A stretch of 64,000 bases of DNA from Cryobacterium sp. CG_9.6 (GTDB lineage: Bacteria; Actinomycetota; Actinomycetes; Actinomycetales; Microbacteriaceae). The translations under genes were made by a program, and so were the position numbers. The notes under the pieces were generated by a model. The model saw only the letters and a program-made list of their open reading frames with translations, ran no database searches and was not told where the DNA came from. This document shows positions 18,366 through 28,273 of the stretch, in pieces (within the stretch, counting starts at the first letter, position 1; each line of letters starts with the position of its first letter). The stretch covers positions 2,790,001 to 2,854,000 of the forward strand of contig NZ_JARXUZ010000001.1 of NCBI RefSeq assembly GCF_029893365.1, read 5' to 3'.

Positions 18366-19111
18366 TGACCGAGCCTCCGCCCACAGGTGTGGTGCAATCC
18401 GGGGGTGGCGCCCGGCGCCTCCGCACCGTGATCGTGGACGACGATACTGCGGTCGTGGATTTGCACGTCAAGTTCGTCGAGTCGCACCCGGCCTTTCAGG
18501 TCGTCGCGACAGCCCACAGCGGGCCGGGCGCCGTGCGGGCGATTCTCGATCACACCCCAGATCTCGTCCTTCTCGACTTTTACCTGCCGGGGCTCTCCGG
18601 GCTGGACGTGCTCCGCGACATCCGCTCACGGTCCCACCAGCAGCCCGAGTTCATTGCCGTCACCGCGGCTCGGGATGCCGACAGCGTGCGCCGAGCGCGG
18701 GTCGCCGGGGTAAGGCATTACCTCGTGAAGCCGTTCAGCGCCGCCGACCTGCGTGTGCGACTCGACGAGATCGTCACCGACCGCAGCCTTCTGGCTGTCA
18801 CGGCTCCGGGCGCGGGGCTTGAACAAAGCTCGATTGATTCGATCATGACCGGCAGCATCCGTCGTACAGCGTCGTTGCCGAAGGGGCTGAGCCTGGAGAC
18901 CCTCGACGCTGTGGCAGCCGCGCTGAACACCGCTCCCGACTCCACGGCGAGTGATCTGGGTGGGATTGCCGGGATCTCGCGGGTGAGCACCCGGCGCTAC
19001 CTCGAACATCTCGTGCTCACTCAGCGAGCAGTTCGATCCCTTGACTACACGACCGCCGGTCGCCCCTCGGCTCGCTACCGCGCGATCACTTCAGGCGCTC
19101 CAGCTCACTAA
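18365..19111 (+). CDS. CitB/DcuR-family response regulator
   Basis: 248 residues. Receiver domain about 20-140 with VIVDDD acidic pocket, acceptor Asp in LVLLDFYLPG and Lys in YLVKPF; C-terminal helix-turn-helix about 180-240 (ASDLGGIAGISRVSTRRYLEHL in pieces). Its ATG overlaps the kinase stop by one base (TGATG), so the pair is coupled. By analogy with CitAB and DcuSR it should activate the divergent tctCBA operon. Confidence 0.88.
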   Translation: MTEPPPTGVVQSGGGARRLRTVIVDDDTAVVDLHVKFVESHPAFQVVATAHSGPGAVRAILDHTPDLVLLDFYLPGLSGLDVLRDIRSRSHQQPEFIAVTAARDADSVRRARVAGVRHYLVKPFSAADLRVRLDEIVTDRSLLAVTAPGAGLEQSSIDSIMTGSIRRTASLPKGLSLETLDAVAAALNTAPDSTASDLGGIAGISRVSTRRYLEHLVLTQRAVRSLDYTTAGRPSARYRAITSGAPAH

Positions 19112-19153
19112 ACGCTCGGCGGGCAGGGCTGCACGGGGCATGCGGGCAGGCAC

Positions 19154-19190
19154 AAAAAAATGGGCGCCTCCGGAAGGGAGGCGCCCATTT
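19154..19190 (-). terminator. Terminator of groEL (and of the convergent regulator gene)
   Basis: A perfect 14-bp stem (19158-19171 with 19177-19190) around a 5-base loop. On the minus strand it is followed by a run of seven T, a textbook intrinsic terminator for groEL; on the plus strand only TTT follows. Confidence 0.9.
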
Positions 19191-19210
19191 AGAGTGCTGT
19201 TGCGGCGGAC

Positions 19211-20910
<1,700 letters not shown>

Positions 20911-20914
20911 GTCG

Positions 20915-20943
20915 ATTCTGGCACTCTAGGGTCGAGAGTGCAA
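20915..20943 (-). promoter_or_regulatory. groEL promoter with nested inverted repeat
   Basis: On the minus strand TTGCAC (20938-20943), a 17-base spacer and CAGAAT (20915-20920) form a housekeeping-type promoter. The spacer and -35 box coincide with a second inverted repeat, GCACTCT/AGAGTGC (20921-20927 and 20935-20941), which shares the GCACTC word with CIRCE. Confidence 0.65.
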
Positions 20944-20970
20944 GCGAACACCCGGTGACGTGGGCTCAGC

Positions 20971-22026
20971 TCACGGCACAAGCTCGACGGACCCTTGGCC
21001 AGTGGGCACAAGCTCGATCCAGGTGTTTCCCGGCGCTAGGCGAATGGTGGCACCGTTGGCGTCCACGAGGCGAATCGGATCGGTCTGCGAGTCTTTCACC
21101 CACGTGGCACTGATCGTCTGGCCCCCCGTTGACACGGAGGCCTCCCCTGAGCCGATCATGGTGGTTTTGGGCACAGCGCCGTACTTCGTGTCAATCGCCA
21201 CGCGCATTGTGACCACGTTGGTGGATTTCAGCTGTGCACCGTTGCTGTCGAGGTCGGCACCGCCCTCTTGGGACCGAAGGTACGACTGAGCGGTCGCGTC
21301 CCAACTCCAGCTCGGCCACCGCACAGTGGAAAAGCGCGTGTTGATGGCGCTGATAGGGGTGCCGTCCACCATTGCCGATGACGCCGCCATGGATGGCGCA
21401 TAAGCAAATTGTTGGGCGGGTGCCGGCAGATCCATGTGACGACTGACGAGTTCACTCGCCTTCAGCACAACGTTGTGCGGTGCAGACTTGCTGCTGATGC
21501 GCGAAAAAAGGCCTGTCGTGTCCTCGTCGAAGCTCACGTTAAAAACAGGTGCGGCCCGGATCAGATCGAGAAAGCTCTGCGCTCCACCCGAATAGGCGGC
21601 AATCCCCCCGAACGGCGACATGATGTCGGGGTCCATTGGACGGATGGATCGCACCGGGCCAATCTCTTCTGGAACGTCAGAGTGCCACACGGCCACGTAC
21701 CGGGTGAGGCCACCCTCAACCAGTTCTTCAAACACGATGTCGGTTCGGTCGAGACCGATCTGGGGTCGCGCCGCTTCGTGGTTATCGATCTTGGCGGCCA
21801 AGGACGGGTTCGTCAGCGCTCCAGCCGCCACCTCTGTTCCTCGCAGGGGAGCAAGCACAACCGGGGCTGGCTCTGCATACGTTGACTCCCAGCCCCCCGC
21901 CGTGGGGCTGGAAGTGGCCACTGGGGCTGCGCCCGTGCAGGCAGTCAGGAGCAGTGCCGGAACAATCACCGCAACAATGTGCACGAATCGACGCGGATGG
22001 GCAACCCAAGTTTTTGTTGTGTTCAC
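20971..22026 (-). CDS. DUF3048 domain lipoprotein (YerB-like)
   Basis: 351 residues. Signal peptide with lipobox LLLTAC (Cys30). The N-terminal DUF3048 domain shows KIDNHEAARPQIGLDRTDIVFEE-type residues (in part) and EIGPVRSIRPMD, and the second half is the DUF3048 C-terminal domain with ATWVKDSQTDPIRLVD. Family is common in Gram-positives; function is unknown, though the fold is linked to cell-surface roles. It stands alone between groEL and cspA. Confidence 0.85.
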   Translation of the reverse strand: MNTTKTWVAHPRRFVHIVAVIVPALLLTACTGAAPVATSSPTAGGWESTYAEPAPVVLAPLRGTEVAAGALTNPSLAAKIDNHEAARPQIGLDRTDIVFEELVEGGLTRYVAVWHSDVPEEIGPVRSIRPMDPDIMSPFGGIAAYSGGAQSFLDLIRAAPVFNVSFDEDTTGLFSRISSKSAPHNVVLKASELVSRHMDLPAPAQQFAYAPSMAASSAMVDGTPISAINTRFSTVRWPSWSWDATAQSYLRSQEGGADLDSNGAQLKSTNVVTMRVAIDTKYGAVPKTTMIGSGEASVSTGGQTISATWVKDSQTDPIRLVDANGATIRLAPGNTWIELVPTGQGSVELVP

Positions 22027-22035
22027 CTCGACACA

Positions 22036-22067
22036 CTAACGCCGCCCGTTGCAGCGGGCGGCGTTAG
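22036..22067 (-). terminator. Hairpin ending cspA
   Basis: Perfect 13-bp GC-rich stem (22036-22048 with 22055-22067) 28 bases past the cspA stop. There is no T-run on either side. It separates cspA from the DUF3048 gene on the same strand. Confidence 0.65.
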
Positions 22068-22094
22068 AAGGGGGTGTGCCTTAAAATTGGATCT

Positions 22095-22298
22095 TCAGGC
22101 CGGACGAACCGACTCGGCTTGAGGCCCTTTTGCCCCGGCGCCGACCTCGAAGATAACCTGCTGGCCCTCTTCGAGTACCTTGTATCCGCTCATGTCGATG
22201 GCAGAGTAGTGGACGAAAACGTCTTGTCCTCCACCGTCGACAGTGATGAAGCCGAAGCCCTTTTCAGCGTTGAACCACTTCACGGTTCCGTTCGCCAT
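22095..22298 (-). CDS. cspA: Cold shock protein CspA
   Basis: 67 residues, a single cold-shock domain with RNP1 KGFGFI and RNP2 VFVHYS. RNA chaperone of the cytosol. AAGGAG lies seven bases before the ATG. About 200 bases of noncoding sequence upstream are consistent with a long regulated 5' leader, as usual for cspA genes; I cannot define a cold box. Confidence 0.95.
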   Translation of the reverse strand: MANGTVKWFNAEKGFGFITVDGGGQDVFVHYSAIDMSGYKVLEEGQQVIFEVGAGAKGPQAESVRPA

Positions 22299-22498
22299 GT
22301 GTTACTCCTTGGTGCTGTAATTGCGTCGGCAACTGCCCATTGGCCGTACCGGGCCTGCCGCAGAACCTGCGATCATTTTGCCCGCACACATGCACGTTCC
22401 CACGCCGTGTATTCAAGCAAAACGTTTGACCAACTCAGACTTTAGCGAAGCAGCGCTGGAAGAAAAGGGGGTTGACGCGACGAAATACGGCCGCTAGT

Positions 22499-22512
22499 AG
22501 AACGATCGTTCT
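22499..22512. promoter_or_regulatory. Palindrome AGAACGATCGTTCT (SOS-box-like)
   Basis: A perfect 14-bp palindrome containing GAAC-N4-GTTC, the core of LexA boxes in Gram-positive bacteria. It lies six bases after the stop of the LytR_C gene and about 200 bases before cspA. Outer flanks do not follow the actinobacterial consensus, so this may equally be a small 3' hairpin. Confidence 0.3.
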
Positions 22513-22517
22513 GCACC

Positions 22518-23075
22518 CTACGGAACGACGTAATCATTACCAATAACCACGGTCAAGTCGGCACCTGAATCGACGAAATCCGTGGCAAGTAGAATCTCCG
22601 CGCCGGGGAGCGATTGCGCGAGTCCCAGAGCCGCTCCTTCGAGCGCTGCATCCGCGTAATACACAATGGTCGTGGGCTGATCTTGAGAGCTGGCGTTACT
22701 CGTGGCACCCACGGTCCACCCTGCATCCGTGAGTGTCTGGCCAGCGGATGCCGCCACCCCGTTCGACGACGAACCATTGAGCACGGTCACCGAGAGGTCG
22801 GGGGCCACCGTGGCCGTCGGAGTCGGCACCGCAGACGGAGCGGCTGTCTCGGCGGGTGTCGCCGACGGAGAGATGCCGGGAATAGCGATATCCAGGCGGT
22901 TATTCAGCGAGAGAATTCCGACAACCCCAGCACCAATCAGCACGATGGTGACGGCCAGCGCCCACCAGAACGCCACCCAACCCCGCCCCGACCGGCCCGG
23001 AGCCCGATGAGCGCCCACTCGCGCAAGGTCGTGCGGAACGTGGTCAAAGCGGTCGTGTGCGTGATGAGTGGGCAT
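22518..23075 (-). CDS. LytR C-terminal domain membrane protein
   Basis: 185 residues: a His/Arg-rich cytosolic start, one transmembrane segment (about 33-56), a Thr/Pro/Ala linker (about 70-95) and a LytR_C domain (LSVTVLNGSSSNGVAASAGQTL in pieces) outside the membrane. No catalytic LCP domain is present. The gene usually sits next to a DUF3263 gene, as here. Start uncertain: ATG 23075 is used because it follows the DUF3263 stop; an in-frame start at 23150 would overlap that gene by 40 bases. Confidence 0.8.
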   Translation of the reverse strand: MPTHHAHDRFDHVPHDLARVGAHRAPGRSGRGWVAFWWALAVTIVLIGAGVVGILSLNNRLDIAIPGISPSATPAETAAPSAVPTPTATVAPDLSVTVLNGSSSNGVAASAGQTLTDAGWTVGATSNASSQDQPTTIVYYADAALEGAALGLAQSLPGAEILLATDFVDSGADLTVVIGNDYVVP

Positions 23076-23109
23076 TGGGGTCTGGTTCGGTCCTTGGTTG
23101 GGGTGCTGA

Positions 23110-23397
23110 TTACTGATAGTAGGTGTTGAGGCCGCGGCCCGCTCGCGCACGAGCGCGAGCCTCTCGCATCCGCTGTAGTCGCTTCACCAAGAGTGGATCA
23201 TAGGCAAGCGCCAGGGGTGAATCGATCAATGCGGCCAAAAGTTGATAGTACCGGGCAGCTGAGATGGCAAATTCCGTGCGGATGGCTTCTTCTTTAGCTC
23301 CGGGGCTTCTCCACCAGCGCTTCTCATGAGCGAGGATCGCATGGTCGCGTTCGGTGAGTCCACCGGCGTTGGGGGTCGAATCGAGCGCACCCTCCAC
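23110..23397 (-). CDS. DUF3263 family protein
   Basis: 95 residues. Matches the actinobacterial DUF3263 family: LTERDHAILAHEKRWWRSPGAKE near residue 15-37 (in part) and RYYQLLAALIDSP. The helical composition suggests a helix-turn-helix DNA-binding protein, but function is not established. GTG start with GGAGGT seven bases upstream. First gene of the pair with LytR_C. Confidence 0.85.
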   Translation of the reverse strand: MEGALDSTPNAGGLTERDHAILAHEKRWWRSPGAKEEAIRTEFAISAARYYQLLAALIDSPLALAYDPLLVKRLQRMREARARARAGRGLNTYYQ

Positions 23398-23486
23398 GTG
23401 TCACCTCCGCGCCTAGCTGTGTAGCACTGTTGCGTGCGACACGTGTCATCCTATTCACCCCCTCTGGCTGTTACCCGAGGTGGCGC

Positions 23487-23527
23487 GGCAGGTTGGTAAT
23501 TCGGCTGAAAATTCGCCGTAACCTGCC
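23487..23527. other. Structured intergenic hairpin between divergent genes
   Basis: GGCAGGTT (23487-23494) and AACCTGCC (23520-23527) form a perfect 8-bp stem that encloses a second stem CGGC/GCCG. It lies between the divergent DUF3263 and msrB genes, where a terminator is not needed. Function unknown. Confidence 0.45.
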
Positions 23528-23630
23528 TGAATGCGGAATGCTGGCAGAGGTCGCTGAGTTTAGTCTTGAGACAGCTTAGTTTTTAGGCACGGGACGCCGG
23601 CAGGCGCCTCAGGCAACGAAGGGAATCACC

Positions 23631-24032
23631 ATGGACCCCAAGGTCACGAAGTCCGACGCCCAGTGGCGCGAAGAACTCACCCCCGAGAAGTACGCCGTGC
23701 TTCGCGAAGCCGGAACCGAGCGCGCCTGGACCGGTGAGCTGCTCGACGAGGGCCGGTCAGGCGTCTATACCTGTGGCGCCTGCAACGCCGAGCTCTTCAA
23801 GAGCGGTACCAAGTTCGACTCCGGATGCGGTTGGCCGAGCTTCTACGAGTCTGTGCGCCCCGAGGCGGTTGAGCTCCTGGAAGATCGTTCGCTGGGTACC
23901 GTTCGCACCGAGGTTCGCTGCGCTGCGTGCGGGTCGCACCTGGGACACGTGTTTGACGATGGTTTCGGCACTCCCACCGGTGACCGATACTGCATGAATT
24001 CCATCTCGCTCAACTTCACTCCCGCCGACTAA
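23631..24032 (+). CDS. msrB: Peptide-methionine (R)-S-oxide reductase MsrB
   Basis: 133 residues. Reduces R-methionine sulfoxide in proteins. Two CxxC zinc pairs (CGAC and CAAC), the GCGWPSF motif and the catalytic Cys in RYCMNSISL are all present. GAAGGGA lies seven bases before the ATG. It is two bases ahead of a nitroreductase gene and probably cotranscribed with it. Confidence 0.96.
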   Translation: MDPKVTKSDAQWREELTPEKYAVLREAGTERAWTGELLDEGRSGVYTCGACNAELFKSGTKFDSGCGWPSFYESVRPEAVELLEDRSLGTVRTEVRCAACGSHLGHVFDDGFGTPTGDRYCMNSISLNFTPAD

Positions 24033-24034
24033 TC

Positions 24035-24625
24035 GTGCCCGCCGTCGAGCCCACTCTGGTGACCCACGGGGACATCACTCTCCCCGTGCTCGACGCCGTG
24101 CATAACCGGCGGTCACACTCGCGGGTCACCCAGAGCGCACCCAGCCACGACGACCTGCTGCCTCTGGTGTCCGCGGCTGCCCGCGCTGCGGACCATGCGT
24201 CCCTCCGACCGTGGCGCCTGATCGAGCTTCGGGGCGAGGCTCGCAACCGTCTCGGCGACGCGTGCGTGGAGGCGGCAGGGCTCACGGGTGAGGCGGCGCT
24301 CAAGCAGGCCGCCAAGCCCCTGCGGGCAGCACTCCTCATTGCGATCGTGGCCTGCCGCCAGCCGAGCGACAAGGTCGACGAGTGGGAGCAGGATGCGGCG
24401 GCCGCAGGCGTGGCACATCTGCTCACCCTGCTGCTCAGTGAGGCCGGGTGGGGCGTGATGTGGCGCAGCGGCCCGCAGACTCGATCCGCGGCCGTGCGGC
24501 GGATGCACCACCTCGCTGACCATGAGCAGTTGCTCGGCTGGCTCTACGTGGGTGCCATCCCCGCAGATTGCCGGCCGGTTCCTCGCACCGTGGTGGACGC
24601 AACCACGTACCTGAGCGTGCTCTAA
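24035..24625 (+). CDS. Nitroreductase-family FMN protein (YdjA-like)
   Basis: 196 residues beginning with GTG. The N-terminal AVHNRRSHSRVT and SLRPWRLIELRG and the C-terminal GWLYVGAIPADCRP are the YdjA-type nitroreductase pattern; such enzymes bind FMN and use NAD(P)H. Physiological substrate unknown. Its start follows the msrB stop by two bases, so a redox-repair operon is plausible. Confidence 0.85.
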   Translation: MPAVEPTLVTHGDITLPVLDAVHNRRSHSRVTQSAPSHDDLLPLVSAAARAADHASLRPWRLIELRGEARNRLGDACVEAAGLTGEAALKQAAKPLRAALLIAIVACRQPSDKVDEWEQDAAAAGVAHLLTLLLSEAGWGVMWRSGPQTRSAAVRRMHHLADHEQLLGWLYVGAIPADCRPVPRTVVDATTYLSVL

Positions 24626-24643
24626 CAGCACGTACCATCTAGG

Positions 24644-25645
24644 TCAGCCGCGGCGTCGCCGCCCCAAGAGCCGCCAGCGAAAGCCCACAATCACTACGGC
24701 GGCGAGCGCGAGCGCCGATCCACCCACGGTGGTCAGGGTAAGCGGATGCCCCGACGTTGGCGCGATCACATCAATCGCCAGCGCGCAGAGCAGCTGACCC
24801 GCCACAATGGAGAGTCCGAGCAGCAGTACGCCCGTGGTTCTCACCACCACGGCCGCACCCGCAATGAAGATGCAGCCGATCACGCCGCCCAGGTACAGCC
24901 ACGGCGCCGTGGGCAGTGACGTGGGAAAACCGGCGCTGAGACCGTGCACAACGGCTGCAATCACGAGGGCGATGGTGCCGGTCGCGAAATTCAGGAACGT
25001 GGCGGTGAGAGCACTGTTGGCGAGGATACGCACTCGCCCATTCACGGCCTGCTGCCAGCCCTGACCAACACCCGCGACCAGGGGCAGCCACAGTAACCAC
25101 AGCGGCACATCGCTGGTCAGCTGGCCGGAGACGGTCCAGAGCACGGCCACCAGCGCCACCACAACTCCAACAATCTTGGTGGCTGTGAGTGGGCGCCGCC
25201 CGCCGGGACCAATGCCGAAACGATCCATGAGCAGCCCGCTCACGGTCTGACCGGCCACGACCGCCACCGTGAACAGGGCGATCCCGAGCATCGATGCTGC
25301 GAGGCCCTGCGAGAGCACGAAGAACGCTCCCGATACCCCGCCACACAGGTGCCACCACGAGAGGCTCCCCGACCGTACGGCCTCGCGCACCCGCGTGAGC
25401 CCACGCCGCCCAGTGGGCCAGAGCAGCAGACCCACACAGAGAATCACGAGTCCGGAACCGAAGGAGATCACTGCGGCGGCGAACCCGTCACCAATCTGTA
25501 CCCCGAGTTCCCCGTTCACTCGGGACTGCAGCGCATAGAGCGAACCAATGAGCACCGAGAAGATAACAGCCAGCCACACGGGCAGCACCGATCGGGTCGC
25601 CGAAACAGGATCTCCGGGTACGGGCTGGGCCCTAAGTTCTGTCAC
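24644..25645 (-). CDS. DMT-superfamily transporter, fused DUF606 (YdcZ) type
   Basis: 333 residues with about ten transmembrane segments made of two DUF606 halves (residues about 20-160 and 175-325), each starting with a conserved small-residue-rich helix (LQSRVNGELGVQIGDGF and WQQAVNGRVRILANS). The family are presumed exporters; substrate unknown. GTG start; the -10 box TAGGCT lies six bases upstream, so the mRNA is probably leaderless. Convergent with the nitroreductase gene. Confidence 0.82.
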   Translation of the reverse strand: MTELRAQPVPGDPVSATRSVLPVWLAVIFSVLIGSLYALQSRVNGELGVQIGDGFAAAVISFGSGLVILCVGLLLWPTGRRGLTRVREAVRSGSLSWWHLCGGVSGAFFVLSQGLAASMLGIALFTVAVVAGQTVSGLLMDRFGIGPGGRRPLTATKIVGVVVALVAVLWTVSGQLTSDVPLWLLWLPLVAGVGQGWQQAVNGRVRILANSALTATFLNFATGTIALVIAAVVHGLSAGFPTSLPTAPWLYLGGVIGCIFIAGAAVVVRTTGVLLLGLSIVAGQLLCALAIDVIAPTSGHPLTLTTVGGSALALAAVVIVGFRWRLLGRRRRG

Positions 25646-25651
25646 AGGATA

Positions 25652-25657
25652 AGCCTA
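25652..25657 (-). promoter_or_regulatory. -10 element TAGGCT, leaderless start of the DMT gene
   Basis: On the minus strand TAGGCT, then TATCCT, then the GTG start: six bases between -10 and start codon. Confidence 0.5.
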
Positions 25658-25701
25658 AGCGCCCCACGGATGCCGCCCGGCCGCAGGCAGTGCGTATGGT
25701 G

Positions 25702-26670
25702 TCAGACGCTGAGGATGCGCGCTGCCGGAGCGCCAAAGACCGCGGGAGTGACCGAGCGCGGCTCTAAATGAATGCCGGCAATCATGCAGCGCACCGATCC
25801 GCCCGCGAGCTCGATGGTGGGCACATCGAGCGCCACGATCTGAGCCGACTGTTCGATGGTGGCGATCTGCCCTGTGGTCAACGAGCGAAGGGCTCGACTC
25901 GACAGGGCGAGTACACGTCCCTCCGAACCACGGAGCTCGATGGCGTTGCCCACGAACTCGCGAATCTGAGCGTGGCTGAGACCGATAACCGTGCGTCCGT
26001 GTGCCGCAAGGCGCTCCTCAATCTCCTGACGCCGCCGTGGGGAGGTGATCATATCCAGACCGATCAGCGCGAAATCAGTGCCGATGCACATCATGACGTT
26101 GGTGTGATAACAGGCAACCCCCGCCTCATCGACGGCGTCGAAGACCAGCGGTTCGTAGCCGAAGTTTGTGCAGAATCGCTCGAGCGCGATGGGGTCTGCA
26201 CGATGCGATCGGGCCACATAGGCAACGCGGCTTACGTGGTCAAGCACCATTGCTCCGGTGCCTTCCAGGTAGATATCATCCTGCTCGAGCCCGGAATAGT
26301 CGATCACATCTTGCACCCGGTAGCGCTCTTTGAGCATTTCGATGATGTCGGACCGTCGTTCACTCCGACGGTTCGGTGCGTACATGGGGTACAGCGCCAC
26401 GTGCCCACCCGCGTGGGTGGAGAACCAGTTGTTGGGAAACACGCTATCGGGCGAGGCGTCGTGAGCGTCGTCGAAGAGGTGCACGGTGACGCCATGGTTC
26501 TGAAGCGTCGTGGCCACAAGCGACACCTCGTCGTAGGCCCGCCCCGCCAGGGACACGTCTGTCCCCGGCACGGCGGCACTTTGAAACGAATTATCGGCTT
26601 GGGTCTGCGGGTTCGGGTGAAAATGGTGCGGACGAACGAGAACGGCTGCGCTCGGTGCCTGCGCTGACAT
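25702..26670 (-). CDS. ctlX: Citrulline-utilisation hydrolase (CtlX type, guanidino-modifying fold)
   Basis: 322 residues, arginine-deiminase-related. Substrate-site Asp/Asn in SVFPNNWFSTH, Glu/Asp in YLEGTGAMVLDH, His in VACYHTNVMM and the catalytic Cys in GGSVRCMIAGIH. Family members of this length hydrolyse citrulline, or related ureido or guanidino compounds. The gene is ten bases downstream of ocd, so its product (ornithine) would feed ocd. Function assignment combines family and neighbour evidence. Confidence 0.83.
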   Translation of the reverse strand: MSAQAPSAAVLVRPHHFHPNPQTQADNSFQSAAVPGTDVSLAGRAYDEVSLVATTLQNHGVTVHLFDDAHDASPDSVFPNNWFSTHAGGHVALYPMYAPNRRSERRSDIIEMLKERYRVQDVIDYSGLEQDDIYLEGTGAMVLDHVSRVAYVARSHRADPIALERFCTNFGYEPLVFDAVDEAGVACYHTNVMMCIGTDFALIGLDMITSPRRRQEIEERLAAHGRTVIGLSHAQIREFVGNAIELRGSEGRVLALSSRALRSLTTGQIATIEQSAQIVALDVPTIELAGGSVRCMIAGIHLEPRSVTPAVFGAPAARILSV

Positions 26671-26680
26671 TGTGGGCTAC

Positions 26681-27712
26681 CTAGACGAGAGCGGGAACAG
26701 CGGCGGCCACGAGGCCGAAGAGGTCCTTGGGGTTCGCCGGGTTGGCGATGAGGTCAACCTCCTCGTAGAACCGGGTTCCGTCGACAGCATCACGCACATA
26801 GCGGAGTGCCGAGAAATCTTCGATTGCAAACCCGACGGAATCAAAGACGGTCACCTGCTCGGCAGACGTGCGGCCTGCAGTCCGTCCGGCGAGCACCTGC
26901 CACAGTTCTGTGATCGGCGAATCAGCCTCCAGCTGCTGAATTTCACCCTCCACGCGGGTCTGCGGCGGATATTCGACGAACACGCTCGCCCGGCGCAGAA
27001 TCTCGGCGTCCAGCTCGGTCTTGCCGGGGCAGTCGCCCCCAATGGCATTCAGGTGCATGCCGGGTTCGATCATGTCGTTGGTCACAATGGTGGCATTGGC
27101 CTTGTCGGCCGTGCAGGTGGTGACGATATCGGCTCCGCGAACCGCATCACGGGCGCTCGTGGCGACGACAATATCGAAGCCGAGCGGCTCCATGTTGCGC
27201 ACAAACTTCGTCATCGCTGCGGCATCGGTGTCCCACACCCGAATCTGCGTAATACCCAGAATGGCCCGAAAAGCCAGGGCCTGAAATTCGGACTGCGTGC
27301 CGGCACCAATCAGCGCCATCGTCGTGGAATCGGCACGTGCGAGGAGCTTGGCCACCATGGCACTCGTGGCACCGGTGCGGAGGGCGGTGAGCAGCGTCAT
27401 CTCGGACCAGAAGGTGGGGTAGCCGTTGGAGACATTGGCCAGAACACCGAACGCGGTCACGGTTTGGAATCCGCGGGTGGGGTTGAGCGGGTGACCATTG
27501 ACGTACTTGAAGGCGTAGGTGTCACCGTCGCTCGCGGGCATGAGCTCGATCACGCCACTCTCGGAGTGGCTGGGAATCCGCGAGGTCTTGTCGAAGAGTT
27601 CCCACCGAAGAAAGTCCTGCTCGAGGTAGTCGACCATTCCGGTAATGATCGACTCAACACCCTCTTGAGCGATCCACTTGGTCATGTTTGCCACATCTAC
27701 GAAGCGCACCAT
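26681..27712 (-). CDS. ocd: Ornithine cyclodeaminase
   Basis: 343 residues. Converts ornithine to proline and ammonia with NAD. The Rossmann motif is ALIGAGTQSEFQALAF, substrate residues appear in YAFKYVNGHPLNP, and the catalytic Asp region is AIGGDCPGKTELD. AAAGGAGG sits six bases before the ATG. Upstream of ctlX in the same unit and divergent from an Lrp regulator, giving a citrulline to ornithine to proline route. Confidence 0.92.
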   Translation of the reverse strand: MVRFVDVANMTKWIAQEGVESIITGMVDYLEQDFLRWELFDKTSRIPSHSESGVIELMPASDGDTYAFKYVNGHPLNPTRGFQTVTAFGVLANVSNGYPTFWSEMTLLTALRTGATSAMVAKLLARADSTTMALIGAGTQSEFQALAFRAILGITQIRVWDTDAAAMTKFVRNMEPLGFDIVVATSARDAVRGADIVTTCTADKANATIVTNDMIEPGMHLNAIGGDCPGKTELDAEILRRASVFVEYPPQTRVEGEIQQLEADSPITELWQVLAGRTAGRTSAEQVTVFDSVGFAIEDFSALRYVRDAVDGTRFYEEVDLIANPANPKDLFGLVAAAVPALV

Positions 27713-27836
27713 CTGCGCCTCCTTTCATCGTTGAACCAAGGCTACAAGTGGGCGATGTGCAGCCACCATGCCGAATCAGCATTATTCTGTCCAGCTCACT
27801 AAGCAGTATGCATAGTTGTCTTATACACTTAGCCTT
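27713..27836. promoter_or_regulatory. Divergent ocd / lrp control region
   Basis: AT-rich 124-base region. GTAT...ATAC around 27806-27826 forms an imperfect dyad (the -10 of the regulator, TACACT at 27824-27829, is inside it), a position where the Lrp protein could act on both genes. Confidence 0.4.
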
Positions 27837-28268
27837 GTGTCCCCCCTCGATGATCTCGATCGCCGTCTTCTGGCCCTCCTTCGCGTCAACGCCCGGGAAT
27901 CCGTGGCGAGCTTGGCGCGTCACCTCGATGTCACGCGGTCCACGGTGACCGCACGCCTCGAACGACTTCAGCACACCGGAACGGTCATCGGGTTCTCCGT
28001 GCGCGTTCGCGAGGACCGGGACCCGTCATCCATCCGCGCGATCATGCTGCTCGAGGTCGAGGGTCGAAGCACCGATGCCGTCATTCGAAAGCTTCGAGGT
28101 TTCTCTGAAGTGCACGCGCTGCACACCACCAATGGCGGCTGGGACCTCGTGGCCGAGCTGCGCACCGACACGCTGGGCAATTTTGATAGCTTGCTGGGGC
28201 GCATCCGCTCGGTGGAAGGCATCGTGAACAGCGAGACCAGCCTGCTTCTCAGCTCCGTTCTGGTGTAG
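27837..28268 (+). CDS. Lrp/AsnC-family transcriptional regulator
   Basis: 143 residues. N-terminal helix-turn-helix (LDDLDRRLLALLRVNAR then LARHLDVTRSTVTARLERL), C-terminal RAM ligand domain. GTG start with the -10 TACACT seven bases upstream, so probably leaderless. Divergent from ocd-ctlX, whose amino-acid substrate is the probable effector. Confidence 0.9.
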   Translation: MSPLDDLDRRLLALLRVNARESVASLARHLDVTRSTVTARLERLQHTGTVIGFSVRVREDRDPSSIRAIMLLEVEGRSTDAVIRKLRGFSEVHALHTTNGGWDLVAELRTDTLGNFDSLLGRIRSVEGIVNSETSLLLSSVLV

Positions 28269-28273
28269 CCGAC

